Below, piece by piece: positions 24,718 through 33,561 of a stretch of DNA of 64,000 nucleotides (the first letter of the stretch is position 1; the number at the start of each line of letters is the position of its first letter). The translations under genes and the position numbers were made by a program. The notes under the pieces were generated by a model, which was given only the letters and a program-made list of their open reading frames with translations, made no database searches and had not been told where the DNA came from. The stretch comes from DASZHJ01 sp035517495 (lineage in GTDB: Bacteria; Pseudomonadota; Alphaproteobacteria; ATCC43930; CGMCC-115725), in NCBI GenBank assembly GCA_035517495.1, contig DATIYT010000083.1, positions 62,001-126,000 of the forward strand. The letters run 5' to 3'.

Positions 24718-25619
24718 TAGCGAGCCTCGTTCCAGAGTGAATCCAGCCGGAACCAGCTTCGCGCCGCCAGGAACAGGCCGACGGTGAGAACGAGAAGAAC
24801 CGTGCCGAGCGCCGCGGCGAATTCCCAGTTCAGCACTTTCGTCAGATTGAAGTCGATGAGCTGGGCGATGAGCACGTCGCGACGGCCGCCGAGCAAGGCC
24901 GGAATGACGAAGAAGCCGAGGCTCAGGACCAATGTCATGAGCGAGCCCGCGAACACGCCCGGCAAGGTCAGCGGAAAGTATACGTGCACGAAGGTGCGCG
25001 GCGCCGATGCTCCGAGGCTCCGTGAGGCCCGAAGCAGACGCTGGTCCATTTTTCCGATTTGCGCCGCGATCGGCAGAACCATGTAGGGCAGCATGATTTG
25101 CGTCATGCCGATCAACACGCCCGTGGTGTTCTGCACGAGCTCCAGAGGCTCTGAAATCACGCCAAGGGCGACCAACAGATTATTGAGCAGCCCATCGGGA
25201 TAAAGCACGACGATCCAGCCGTAGGCCCGCACCAGCAGGTTCGTCCAGAACGGCATCAGGATCGCGATGAGCAGGATCATGCGCCACCACCCCTTGGCGC
25301 GGCTCAAGGCGACGGCGAACGGATAGCCGATGAGAAAGTCGATCGCGGTCACAAGACTTGAGATCCACACGGTCCTCCAGAGAACAAGACCGTAAACCGG
25401 CGTCGTGGCGATCCGCGCATATTGATCGAGGCTCCATCCGCCATCATTGCCGTGGAAGCCGGTTTCCATCAGCAAGGCCAGCGGATAGAGGAGGAAGACT
25501 CCCACAAAGAGAAGTGCCGGGAGCCCCAACAGTCCACGCACCGACGATTTGCGCAGGTCGGGGTCCGCGGTCACTCGCGCTGCTGCGCCGACTCTATTGT
25601 TGACCGCCTCCCCGCGCAT
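24717..25619 (-). CDS. Polyamine-type ABC transporter permease (PotB-like)
   Basis: 300 aa, six helices after a short polar N-terminus. PotB hallmarks: LVRAYGWIVVLYPDGLLNNLL region and coupling loop RASRSLGASAPRTFVHVYFP. ATG at 25619, 17 bases after the stop of the binding-protein gene. Complete. Confidence 0.91.
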   Translation of the reverse strand: MRGEAVNNRVGAAARVTADPDLRKSSVRGLLGLPALLFVGVFLLYPLALLMETGFHGNDGGWSLDQYARIATTPVYGLVLWRTVWISSLVTAIDFLIGYPFAVALSRAKGWWRMILLIAILMPFWTNLLVRAYGWIVVLYPDGLLNNLLVALGVISEPLELVQNTTGVLIGMTQIMLPYMVLPIAAQIGKMDQRLLRASRSLGASAPRTFVHVYFPLTLPGVFAGSLMTLVLSLGFFVIPALLGGRRDVLIAQLIDFNLTKVLNWEFAAALGTVLLVLTVGLFLAARSWFRLDSLWNEAR

Positions 25620-25636
25620 TCACTCCTCGGTCCGCC

Positions 25637-26713
25637 TCAGCTCAATCGCCAGGCATCCATCTTTTCTTGAGCCGTCGCCAGGTTCTCACCCCACCACTTC
25701 TCGTTCATCAGTACGGTTTTGCCCTGCTGCTGGGGTCCGTTGCTCAGCAATTCGGCACGGCCTGGCGGCAGCAAGTCGTAGGCCTTCGGTGCCACAAGAC
25801 CGTATGTATAGGCCATCCCGATCGCCTTCTGGCCGTCGACGCTGGTCATGAATGCGAGCAGCTTCATCGCATTGGTTTTGTTGGGGGCTCCCTTGATGAC
25901 CACGTAGGACGTCCATGTGAGCTGGCTTTGCGCGTACTCGATCTCGACCGGTGCTCCCTGGTCCTTGATGAATTTCACACGGCCGTCGGCGACGAGGCCC
26001 AACATTCCCCGTTGATCCTGCAGATACTGAACGGCCTGCGCATTGGTCTCATACCAAAGCACGTCATCCTTGATCTTATCGAGCTTCTTGAGCGCTCGGT
26101 CGATGTCGAGCGGATAGAGCTTGTCGACGGTGACGCCGTCGGCAAGCAGCGCCGCTTCGAACGCGCCGCCGTTCGCCTTCGAATAGAGAACCCGCTTCCC
26201 CGGAAAGCGCGCGGTGTCCCAGAACCCCGCAAAATCCTTGGGATGATTATCTCTATTGAACTTATTCGTATTGTACGCGATCACCCGCGACCAGAACGCC
26301 TCGGGCAGCGAGTAGTCGGTAAGCAGGTTCGGTCCCTTCACCAATTGATCCGTGGGAATGATCGAGAAATCGAGCTTCTCGACCAACCCCTCCTTGGGTC
26401 CGATCCACTGGAAATCCGGATTGACCTCCGCGACATCCCATTCGGTGTTGTTGGCGCGCACCATCGCGCGAATCTTGCCGTAGTCGGGTCCATCGATCGT
26501 GCGGACCTTGATGCCCGTCTGCGCGGTGAAGGGCTCAAACCAGGCCTTGCGCATCGCGTCCGCCCAACTGCCGCCCCAGGTCGCGTAGACCACTTCCGCG
26601 TCCGCAGCGAAGGCGCGACGCAGGGGCAAGGGCGCTAGCATCAGGCCCGCGGCGGCACTCTTGAGCAGAGTGCGGCGGCTCGACACTGGTTTGCGCGGCT
26701 TGGATTCCGTCAT
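25637..26713 (-). CDS. Polyamine-type ABC substrate-binding protein (PotD-like), Tat-exported
   Basis: 358 aa. Twin-arginine signal (SSRRTLLKSAAAGLML, cleavage near AFA). Mature start VVYATWGGSWADAM and the LYPLDIDRALKKLD segment shared with the partial protein at the left edge, so the two are close paralogs. ATG at 26713 chosen (GGGAGC upstream) instead of an earlier in-frame codon. First gene of a five-gene operon: receptor, PotB, PotC, PotA, oxygenase. The ligand may be an amine or carboxylate rather than spermidine itself. Confidence 0.9.
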   Translation of the reverse strand: MTESKPRKPVSSRRTLLKSAAAGLMLAPLPLRRAFAADAEVVYATWGGSWADAMRKAWFEPFTAQTGIKVRTIDGPDYGKIRAMVRANNTEWDVAEVNPDFQWIGPKEGLVEKLDFSIIPTDQLVKGPNLLTDYSLPEAFWSRVIAYNTNKFNRDNHPKDFAGFWDTARFPGKRVLYSKANGGAFEAALLADGVTVDKLYPLDIDRALKKLDKIKDDVLWYETNAQAVQYLQDQRGMLGLVADGRVKFIKDQGAPVEIEYAQSQLTWTSYVVIKGAPNKTNAMKLLAFMTSVDGQKAIGMAYTYGLVAPKAYDLLPPGRAELLSNGPQQQGKTVLMNEKWWGENLATAQEKMDAWRLS

Positions 26714-26868
26714 GGTGGTGCTCCCAAGGATTGATTTCGCGTGATACTGCACGGATCGATCGTCCGCTTTACCCACGGAATTCCCTGTAGTTTCCGCGAA
26801 AAACTCGCGTCCGCAAAACGCAAATTCACTCTATACTGATTGCCGCGCGTTGCACAGGAGGCACGGCC

Positions 26869-27828
26869 ATGGCGATCCCCCAATCGCGTCGTCTCGATTT
26901 CGCCGAGATACCGGTCATCGATGTTGGGCCGCTCGTTGACGGAAACAATCCGCGCGCGACGGTAGATGCGCTCGGCAGAGCCTGCAGCGACATCGGATTC
27001 GTCTATATCCGAAATCACGGATTGCCACGGCCGCTCGTCGCGGATTTGGTGGAGCAGGCGGCGCTCTTTTTTAACCGTCCAATGACCGAGAAGATGAAGA
27101 TCGTCGTCAATCCGCGCATGCGCGGTTATCTGCCGCTGGGCTACCGCAGCTATGCAGGTGAAGCCCGCGAGGGAACCAGTCACCAGGAAGGCTTCTGGGT
27201 CGGACACGAGCGCCCAATCGACCCCAAGAGCCCTCTCGATGGCCCCAACCTTTGGCCGGAGGGATTGCCGGGTCTCAGGCGCGCGATGCTCGCCTATTTC
27301 ACGGAAGTCGAAAAGCTGAGCTACGTGCTGATGCGTGGCTTCGCGCTGGCGCTCGGATTTGACGCCGACTTCTTCGAGCCGATGTTTCGGGAGCCGATGT
27401 CGCGACTGAAGCTCAACCACTACCCGCCGCAAGACGCGCCGGAGAGGGAGAACGAAATTGGCGTGGTGCCGCACACGGACTCCGGCGGCTTTACGATTCT
27501 GTGGCAAGACAATAACGGCGGCCTTGAAATCCAGAGCAAGAGCGGCGAATGGGTGGGGGCACCACCGATCGCCGATACCTATGTGATCAATCTCGGCAAC
27601 ATGATGCAAATCTGGACGAACGGCCTATTCTCTTCGACGCCGCATCGCGTGATCAACACGGGAGGCAAGGACCGCTATTCCATCCCGCTCTTCGTCAATC
27701 CCGGCCGCGACGCCGTCATCAAACCGCTGGTCGGTACGCCCGATCCTTCGTTCGAGCCGTTTCGGTACGGAGATTATCAGCGGCAATCCTATCGTCGTAG
27801 CTTCCCGGTCGCCAACATTCCGGCCTGA
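26869..27828 (+). CDS. 2-oxoglutarate/Fe(II) oxygenase, isopenicillin N synthase-like (paralog 2)
   Basis: 319 aa, same fold as the protein at 21747. DIOX_N part: IPVIDVGPLVDG, FVYIRNHGLP; iron ligands H-x-D in VPHTDSGGFT and H in STPHRVI; R-x-S in RYSIPLF. ATG at 26869 with AGGAGG 8 bases before. It is divergent from the polyamine-type operon and 80 bases upstream of the TRAP transporter genes, with which it is probably co-transcribed. The two paralogs differ in the ligand-facing loop (DYGGLTLLSQDD against DSGGFTILWQDN), so related but distinct substrates are likely. Confidence 0.91.
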   Translation: MAIPQSRRLDFAEIPVIDVGPLVDGNNPRATVDALGRACSDIGFVYIRNHGLPRPLVADLVEQAALFFNRPMTEKMKIVVNPRMRGYLPLGYRSYAGEAREGTSHQEGFWVGHERPIDPKSPLDGPNLWPEGLPGLRRAMLAYFTEVEKLSYVLMRGFALALGFDADFFEPMFREPMSRLKLNHYPPQDAPERENEIGVVPHTDSGGFTILWQDNNGGLEIQSKSGEWVGAPPIADTYVINLGNMMQIWTNGLFSSTPHRVINTGGKDRYSIPLFVNPGRDAVIKPLVGTPDPSFEPFRYGDYQRQSYRRSFPVANIPA

Positions 27829-27908
27829 GGCGTTCAAACCGCGCTTATCGGCACGGAGTGGGACGGCGATCCAATAAACGCGCTCGGATCAAGCAAGGAG
27901 GAAATGTC

Positions 27909-28940
27909 ATGACAGCCATTCGACTGAGCCGGCGATCCCTGTTGCGACGCGCCGGCGCCCTGCCGCTGGGTCTCGCCTTTGGGCCCGCGATCATCGGCGC
28001 TGCACGAGCGGCTCCGCTGCAGATGAAGCTATCATCCTCGCTGCCCAATGATCCCAAATATGCGAATGGCCGCGTCTATTACGACAATCTCGTCAAGTAC
28101 GTGAAAGCGGGCGGTCTCGGCGATCAGATCGACGTACAATTTTTTCCCGACAATCAGCTCGGCCAGGAAATCGACGTCATCAATTCCGTCAAGCTCGGCG
28201 TGATCGACCTTATGGTGTCCGGCTCTTCGATCTCGGCCAATCTCGTGCCGCTCGTCGGCACCTTCGACCTCGGGTATCTCTTCGACAGCTTCCCGCAGCA
28301 GACCAAGGCCTTCGAGGCGGGCGCCGCGAAACCGATCGAGGAGGCGTTGCTCAAGGGCGCCAACATCCGCGTCATCGCCTGGGCTTATAACTTCGGCTCT
28401 CGGAGCGTGCTCGCGCGGAAGGCCGTGAAAAATCCGGAGGATTTGGCGGGCCTGAAGATTCGCACACTGCCCAATCCCGTCATCACGGAATGCCTGCGTT
28501 TGATGGGCGCCGCCGCAACGCCGCTCGCCTTCGGTGAAATCTATACGGCGCTGCAGGCCGGCGTGCTCGACGGATTGGAGCACGATCCTCCGACTATTTT
28601 GGCCAGCAAGTTCTATGAGACCGCGAAGTTCTACTCACTGACGCAGCACAATTTCTCGCCGCTGGCCATCTATTTCAGCGATGCGACCTTCGGGCGTATG
28701 GATGCAAAGCTGCGGGACGGGTTCATCGGTGCCGCTCAAAAGGCGGCCGTGGATACCCGTGCTCAAGGCCTGGCCGTGGAAAAGGAAGCGCTCGATGTCT
28801 TGGGTCAGAAAGGCGTGACGGTCGGCGAGTGCGACAAGGCAGCCTTCCGCGCCCGAGTGGCGCCGCAGACGGAAGCCTTCGTGAAGGCACATCCCGAGGC
28901 CAAGCCCGTTGTCGACTTGATTCACTCGACCCACGTCTGA
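27909..28940 (+). CDS. TRAP transporter solute-binding protein (DctP family)
   Basis: 343 aa periplasmic receptor with a Tat-type signal (LSRRSLLRRAGALPLGLAFG). DctP features: FFPDNQLGQEIDVINSVKLG (the QLG motif), LKIRTLPNPVITECLRLMGA with the conserved Arg that pairs with a carboxylate ligand, and GEIYTALQAGVLDGLEHDP. ATG at 27909 with AAGGAGG upstream. Upstream of the fused membrane subunit. The ligand is probably an organic acid, given the conserved Arg. Confidence 0.92.
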   Translation: MTAIRLSRRSLLRRAGALPLGLAFGPAIIGAARAAPLQMKLSSSLPNDPKYANGRVYYDNLVKYVKAGGLGDQIDVQFFPDNQLGQEIDVINSVKLGVIDLMVSGSSISANLVPLVGTFDLGYLFDSFPQQTKAFEAGAAKPIEEALLKGANIRVIAWAYNFGSRSVLARKAVKNPEDLAGLKIRTLPNPVITECLRLMGAAATPLAFGEIYTALQAGVLDGLEHDPPTILASKFYETAKFYSLTQHNFSPLAIYFSDATFGRMDAKLRDGFIGAAQKAAVDTRAQGLAVEKEALDVLGQKGVTVGECDKAAFRARVAPQTEAFVKAHPEAKPVVDLIHSTHV

Positions 28941-28949
28941 GTCCGATGA

Positions 28950-30812
28950 ATGGCTAGCGAGGCCGCAGCGGCGAACGCGGTTGGCGCCGTCCGCTTCGCG
29001 ATGCGTCTGTTGCTGGGCGCAACCGATGCGGCTGCGGCGATATTCCTTGCGGCCGATCTGCTCGTGGTCATCCTATCCGTCGTTTTGCGCTCGCTCTTCG
29101 ACGCTCCCGTCGAATGGTCTGACGACATCGCGCGTGGGCTGATGGTCGCCTCCAGCTTCTTCGGTGCGGCGAGTGCCGTGGCGCGCGGCGAGAACGTCGG
29201 CGTTCAATTCTTCGTTCAGAAAATCCCGACTGCTCCTCGTCGACTGATCGAGGCTGTGGGCGTGCTCCTGATGGTGATTGTATCTACCTATGTCGCCGTC
29301 AACGCCATCAGACTCGGCGCACTGACGACGGGACAGACAACCGGTTCGGGGCTGCCGCTCCAGCTCACTTTCTATCCGATGGGCGTGGGGGCGGCGTGCA
29401 TGGCGATCTTCGCCCTCGATCAATTTTGCCGCCGCGGTACCGGCGGGATCGTGACGGCGGTTGCCATCGTTGCCGCGCTCGCGGGGATTTGGCACGTGTG
29501 GAGCGTGCTCGCGCCTGGCACCATGCCGCGGCCGGGCGTGCTGATGCTCATCGGATTCGTGGTCGCGCTCGGCGGCGGTGTGCCGATCGCATTCGCGTTG
29601 GCAATCGCGGCGCTTATATTCATCTGGGTTCAGGGAAACTTGCCCGGAGTGATCTTTGCCCAGCAGATGGCGCGGGGCATCGACAACTTCGTTCTGCTGG
29701 CGATTCCGTTTTTCATCCTCGTCGGCTACGTCATGGAGGCGAACGGCATGTCCGCGCGCCTCATTGCGTTGCTGGAGCGGCTCGTCGGCCACGTCCGCGG
29801 CGGCCTCAACGTCGTCATGGTGCTGTCGATGGTGATCTTCTCCGGCATATCCGGCTCGAAGATGGCGGACGTGGCGGCGGTGGGCTCGGTGCTGATCCCG
29901 GCGTCGCGGCGCTCGGGGCAAAATCCCGGCGGTACCGTCGCCTTGCTCGCCGCTTCGGCGGTCATGGCGGAGACGATCCCGCCCTGCATCAACCTGATCA
30001 TCCTGGGGTTCGTCGCCAATCTGTCGATCGGTGGACTCTTCATGGCCGGCTTGCTGCCGGCGGGGTTGATGGCTCTCGCGCTGATTGCGGTCGCGATCAT
30101 CTTCGGCAGCCGCAGCGGCGCGACACCCGAAGCGGGGACAAGGAAATCCACGGCGAAGCTTTGGAGCGGTGCGGCCGTCACCATCGGCCTTATCGTGATC
30201 ATCTTCGGGGGTTTCAAGTCAGGGTTTGCCACCGCGACGGAGATCTCCGCGTTTGCGGCACTTTATGCGCTGACGATCGGAGGCGCGGTGTTTCGCGAGC
30301 TCAGTGCGAGAGCTGCTGTACGCAGTTTCGTGCACGCGGCAACGCGGTCAGGCTTGGTGCTGTTTATCGTCGCCGCGGCGCAATCGCTCGCCTTTACGCT
30401 GACGTTGCAGCAAGTGCCGCATGCGCTCGCGGAGACCATGATCACCCTGTCGCATAGCAGCGGCACGTGGCTGTTTCTGCTGCTCTCGATCGCAATTCTG
30501 ATCGTCATGGGCTCGGTTTTGGAAGGTGCCGCGGCATTGATCATTTTCGGGCCCTTGCTGGTTCCGGTCGCGGCGCAGCTCGGAATCGCACCGCTGCACT
30601 TCGGCGTCGTGCTGGTTATTGCCATGGGCATCGGCCTGTTCGCACCACCCCTCGGCCTCGGATTGTACGGTGCCTGCCTGATCGGAGGGGTGCCCATAGA
30701 AGTGACGGTCAAGCCGATGTTTCGGTATCTCGGATTGTTGTTGGCGTGCCTGCTGGTGATCGCGTTCACGCCGGCGTTATCGCTGTGGCTACCGCGTGCG
30801 CTGGGCTATTAG
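28950..30812 (+). CDS. TRAP transporter fused small and large membrane subunits (DctQM)
   Basis: 620 aa, natural fusion. The N-terminal third (about residues 1-180) is a DctQ domain with four helices and a W-x-DDIARGLM segment; the rest is DctM with about twelve helices, including GISGSKMADVAAVGSVLIP and GLFAPPLGLGLYGAC. Uses an ion gradient rather than ATP. ATG at 28950, 9 bases after the receptor's stop. Converges on the Rieske gene at 30857; a short palindrome GGTCGCGCGACC at 30824-30835 lies in the gap. Confidence 0.93.
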   Translation: MASEAAAANAVGAVRFAMRLLLGATDAAAAIFLAADLLVVILSVVLRSLFDAPVEWSDDIARGLMVASSFFGAASAVARGENVGVQFFVQKIPTAPRRLIEAVGVLLMVIVSTYVAVNAIRLGALTTGQTTGSGLPLQLTFYPMGVGAACMAIFALDQFCRRGTGGIVTAVAIVAALAGIWHVWSVLAPGTMPRPGVLMLIGFVVALGGGVPIAFALAIAALIFIWVQGNLPGVIFAQQMARGIDNFVLLAIPFFILVGYVMEANGMSARLIALLERLVGHVRGGLNVVMVLSMVIFSGISGSKMADVAAVGSVLIPASRRSGQNPGGTVALLAASAVMAETIPPCINLIILGFVANLSIGGLFMAGLLPAGLMALALIAVAIIFGSRSGATPEAGTRKSTAKLWSGAAVTIGLIVIIFGGFKSGFATATEISAFAALYALTIGGAVFRELSARAAVRSFVHAATRSGLVLFIVAAAQSLAFTLTLQQVPHALAETMITLSHSSGTWLFLLLSIAILIVMGSVLEGAAALIIFGPLLVPVAAQLGIAPLHFGVVLVIAMGIGLFAPPLGLGLYGACLIGGVPIEVTVKPMFRYLGLLLACLLVIAFTPALSLWLPRALGY

Positions 30813-30856
30813 CGACTTCGCTCGGTCGCGCGACCACCGCCTCCGCCTCGGAACCT

Positions 30857-31984
30857 TCAGATAACGCGGTCGAGGACCCAGTTCGCGATCTCGCGGACGA
30901 CCAACTCTTGGGATGAAAGGCGTCCCGGGACAGACAAAGACGAATGAAGGCCTGCTTGTTGACGCTCCGAGATGGCATTGTCCTCGGGTAGCGACTTATC
31001 CCAGCGCCGATAGTATTTCTCGACCTTTTCCGCGAAATCGGGACGCGCCATTGTGGCGCGCGGAAAGCAGGAGCCGATCACTACCTCGGTGCGGTCGGGC
31101 CCCCGAGGAAATTCCTGAAGCCACCACAGGCAATCCTGCGTCGCGGCCATGAAGGTGCAGGGATAGATCATCATGAAATAGCTGCCTTGCGCCGCTTTCG
31201 CATCCAGTGTCGGGATCGGCGGGAAGGCGTCGGCCAAATCTTCCGGCAACAGCGCGATCGTCTCGGACGCCGGCATATGCATGCCCCGCCATTCTCCCCG
31301 GCCCGTTTCGGAGGTCGTCACTTGCTTGCCGATCGAGAGCCGGTGGACGGTGGGAGTGTGGTATTCCTCCATCGCATTCTCGATGTAGATCTTCCAGTTG
31401 CAGGCGACGTCGTAGGTGCGTCGACGCACGCAAACCATGTCCGCGAGGTTATGAGAGGCCAGCCGTTCCGGAAGGTCGCCGAGATATTGATCGAGCGGCG
31501 CCGCCTGAGCATCCATATTCACAAAGAGAAAGCCGGCCCAGCGCTCGAGGCGGAGCGCTATGAGCCCGTACTGCTTCTTGTCGAACGCGATCGTCTGCTC
31601 CATCCCGGCCGCACCGATCAATTCGCCGCCGAGCCCATAAACCCAGCCATGATAAGGGCAGGCAATGGCGCGACAATTGCCGGCTCCCTCCAGGAGTTTT
31701 GTTCCGCGATGCCGGCACGTATTGGCGAAGGCGCGCACCACGCCCGCTTTGTCGCGCAGCACGAGGATGGGCTCGCCGCAGAGATCAAAGGTCATGTAGT
31801 CGCCGGGATTCGGGATCTCGTCCTCGCGGCCGAGGAAATTCCACGCCGTTCTGAAAATCCGCCCGACTTCTCGATCATAGAACTGCCGCGACGTGTAGCA
31901 CCACGCCGGCAGCGTCGTCGCCTCCAGGGCGGGAAGCCTGACGCGTTGGTAATTTGCGGGATCGAACATATTGTCGCTCGGCAT
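30857..31984 (-). CDS. Rieske oxygenase alpha subunit, choline/carnitine monooxygenase-like
   Basis: 375 aa. Rieske ligands C90-x-H92 and C109-x2-H112 (NTCRHRGTKLLEG ... CPYHGW), mononuclear site NAMEEYH209TPTVH214. The short length and CNWKIYIENAMEEYH segment fit the choline monooxygenase/carnitine/stachydrine demethylase group, which acts on N-methyl or quaternary amines. It begins 22 bases after the stop of the GS-like ligase on the same strand, so it is co-transcribed. No dedicated reductase is visible. Confidence 0.9.
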   Translation of the reverse strand: MPSDNMFDPANYQRVRLPALEATTLPAWCYTSRQFYDREVGRIFRTAWNFLGREDEIPNPGDYMTFDLCGEPILVLRDKAGVVRAFANTCRHRGTKLLEGAGNCRAIACPYHGWVYGLGGELIGAAGMEQTIAFDKKQYGLIALRLERWAGFLFVNMDAQAAPLDQYLGDLPERLASHNLADMVCVRRRTYDVACNWKIYIENAMEEYHTPTVHRLSIGKQVTTSETGRGEWRGMHMPASETIALLPEDLADAFPPIPTLDAKAAQGSYFMMIYPCTFMAATQDCLWWLQEFPRGPDRTEVVIGSCFPRATMARPDFAEKVEKYYRRWDKSLPEDNAISERQQAGLHSSLSVPGRLSSQELVVREIANWVLDRVI

Positions 31985-32006
31985 TATGCCAACTCCCGGC
32001 GTTCCC

Positions 32007-33476
32007 TCAGAATTTGGTCAGATAGGAATCGAGTTCCCATTCGCCGACCGTGTTGTGATAGCTCCACCACTCCTTCTGTTTGAGGGCGACGTAAGACTCG
32101 AACAACTCGGCGCCGCAGACGGCGGCCGCGAGCGGATCCCGCGCGAAAGCCTCGATGGCCTCGAGCAAAGTGCGCGGCAGGCTCTTTACGCCGCGTTTGG
32201 CGAGTTCCGCTTCGCTGAGCTCGTACATGTTCACGTTGTTCGGCTCGCCCGGGTCAAGGTCGTGCTCGATGCCTTCAATGCCGGCGCCCAGCACCATCGC
32301 GGCGGCGAGATAAGGGTTCATCGAAGGGTCGACCGCCCGACACTCGATCCGTGCATCGGACAGATAGACGCCGTGATGGTCCTTCGCATCGCCCTCGATC
32401 TGCGGGCGCAGCAGCGGCACGCGCATCATGTGCGTGCGGTTGTTTCCGCCATAAGAGATGAAAATCGGCGCCCAGGTATAACCCGTCATCGAGCCGCTTT
32501 TGATGAGCCGCTTGTAGGAGTTCACCGTCGGGCATGTCGTCGCCACGATCGCCGGCGCGTGACGCAGGACGCCGGCCAAAAACCGGTAGGCCGTCTTCGA
32601 CAGGCCGCAGCCTCGTCGGTCCCGAGCATCGCCAAAGACATTCTTGCCGCTTTTCAGCTCGTACATCGACATATTGAAATGCGCGCCGCTGCCGGTTCGA
32701 TCGGCATAGGGCTTCGCCATGAAGGTCGCTTCAAAGCCGTGCCGGCGCGATACTTCCTTCATCATCATGCGCCACAAGGTGAAGCGGTCGGCCATCGTCA
32801 GAACGTCCGCGTAGGCGAAATCGAATTCAAACTGGGAATTGGCATCCTCGTGATCGAAGGAATGCACTTCCCAGCCGAGCGCATTCATGTAGCCGACCAC
32901 CTCGTCGAGCCACGGCAGGTTCTCCAGCAGGCTCACCACGTCATAAGCCGCCTTCGGCAGTACATCCAAGGCATTGGCCGGACGGATCTTGTTACCCTCG
33001 CGGCGAACCAGAAAAATCTCGCACTCGATGCCGAGATTGAAGCCGAGCCCATGGCGCTTTAAACGTTCGATCTGCCGCTGCAATATGGTGCGCGAGCACA
33101 TCGGCCAGGCTGCCTCGTGATAATGCAGATTTCCGGGTGCCCAGGCGACCTCCGGCCTCCAAGGCAATATGGTCACGGCGCGCGGGTCGGGATAAAGCGC
33201 GAGCTCATCGTCGCTTGGCATCTGGCCCAAGCCATCGAGCGCCGCTCCAGTGAACAGCTCCGATCCGCGCATCATCCGTTCAAAATGCTCGATCGGCACC
33301 GCCTTGGCCTTTGATACGCCATGCGCGTCCACGTACGAGGCGAGGCAATACTTGACTCCCCGCTCCATTAAGTCGTGCTTCTGCGTGCTCAGCGCGGCCG
33401 AGCCTACGGCCCTTTCGCGCGCCGCCGATGGTCCGGAATGAACCGCGCCTCGCCGATTTTTCTTGGTGACCCCCAT
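32007..33476 (-). CDS. Glutamine-synthetase-like ligase (GlnT/GmaS type)
   Basis: 489 aa, ATP-dependent glutamate-amine ligase fold. Metal and substrate residues are kept: GIECEIFLV, HEDANSQFEFD, GSGAHFNMS, NNRTHMMRVP. It has about 30 extra basic N-terminal residues over the paralog at 61829. Such type III-like enzymes make glutamine or gamma-glutamyl amides of methylamine, aniline or other amines. Immediate co-transcription with a Rieske oxygenase points to gamma-glutamylation of an amine that is then oxidised, as known for aniline pathways; this is inference. ATG at 33476. Divergent from the dehydrogenase at 33562 (85-base gap). Confidence 0.9.
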   Translation of the reverse strand: MGVTKKNRRGAVHSGPSAARERAVGSAALSTQKHDLMERGVKYCLASYVDAHGVSKAKAVPIEHFERMMRGSELFTGAALDGLGQMPSDDELALYPDPRAVTILPWRPEVAWAPGNLHYHEAAWPMCSRTILQRQIERLKRHGLGFNLGIECEIFLVRREGNKIRPANALDVLPKAAYDVVSLLENLPWLDEVVGYMNALGWEVHSFDHEDANSQFEFDFAYADVLTMADRFTLWRMMMKEVSRRHGFEATFMAKPYADRTGSGAHFNMSMYELKSGKNVFGDARDRRGCGLSKTAYRFLAGVLRHAPAIVATTCPTVNSYKRLIKSGSMTGYTWAPIFISYGGNNRTHMMRVPLLRPQIEGDAKDHHGVYLSDARIECRAVDPSMNPYLAAAMVLGAGIEGIEHDLDPGEPNNVNMYELSEAELAKRGVKSLPRTLLEAIEAFARDPLAAAVCGAELFESYVALKQKEWWSYHNTVGEWELDSYLTKF

Positions 33477-33561
33477 TGCAGAATCCTCGCTCAGAAAACG
33501 GTGGGAACCGCCGAGTTTAGTCTTACACTGGCGCGCGTTTTAAGCACGAGGGATTTACCCG

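Noticed and set aside
30824..30835. Palindrome GGTCGCGCGACC as a terminator
   Set aside because: It has no loop and no T-run; such short GC palindromes are expected by chance at this base composition.
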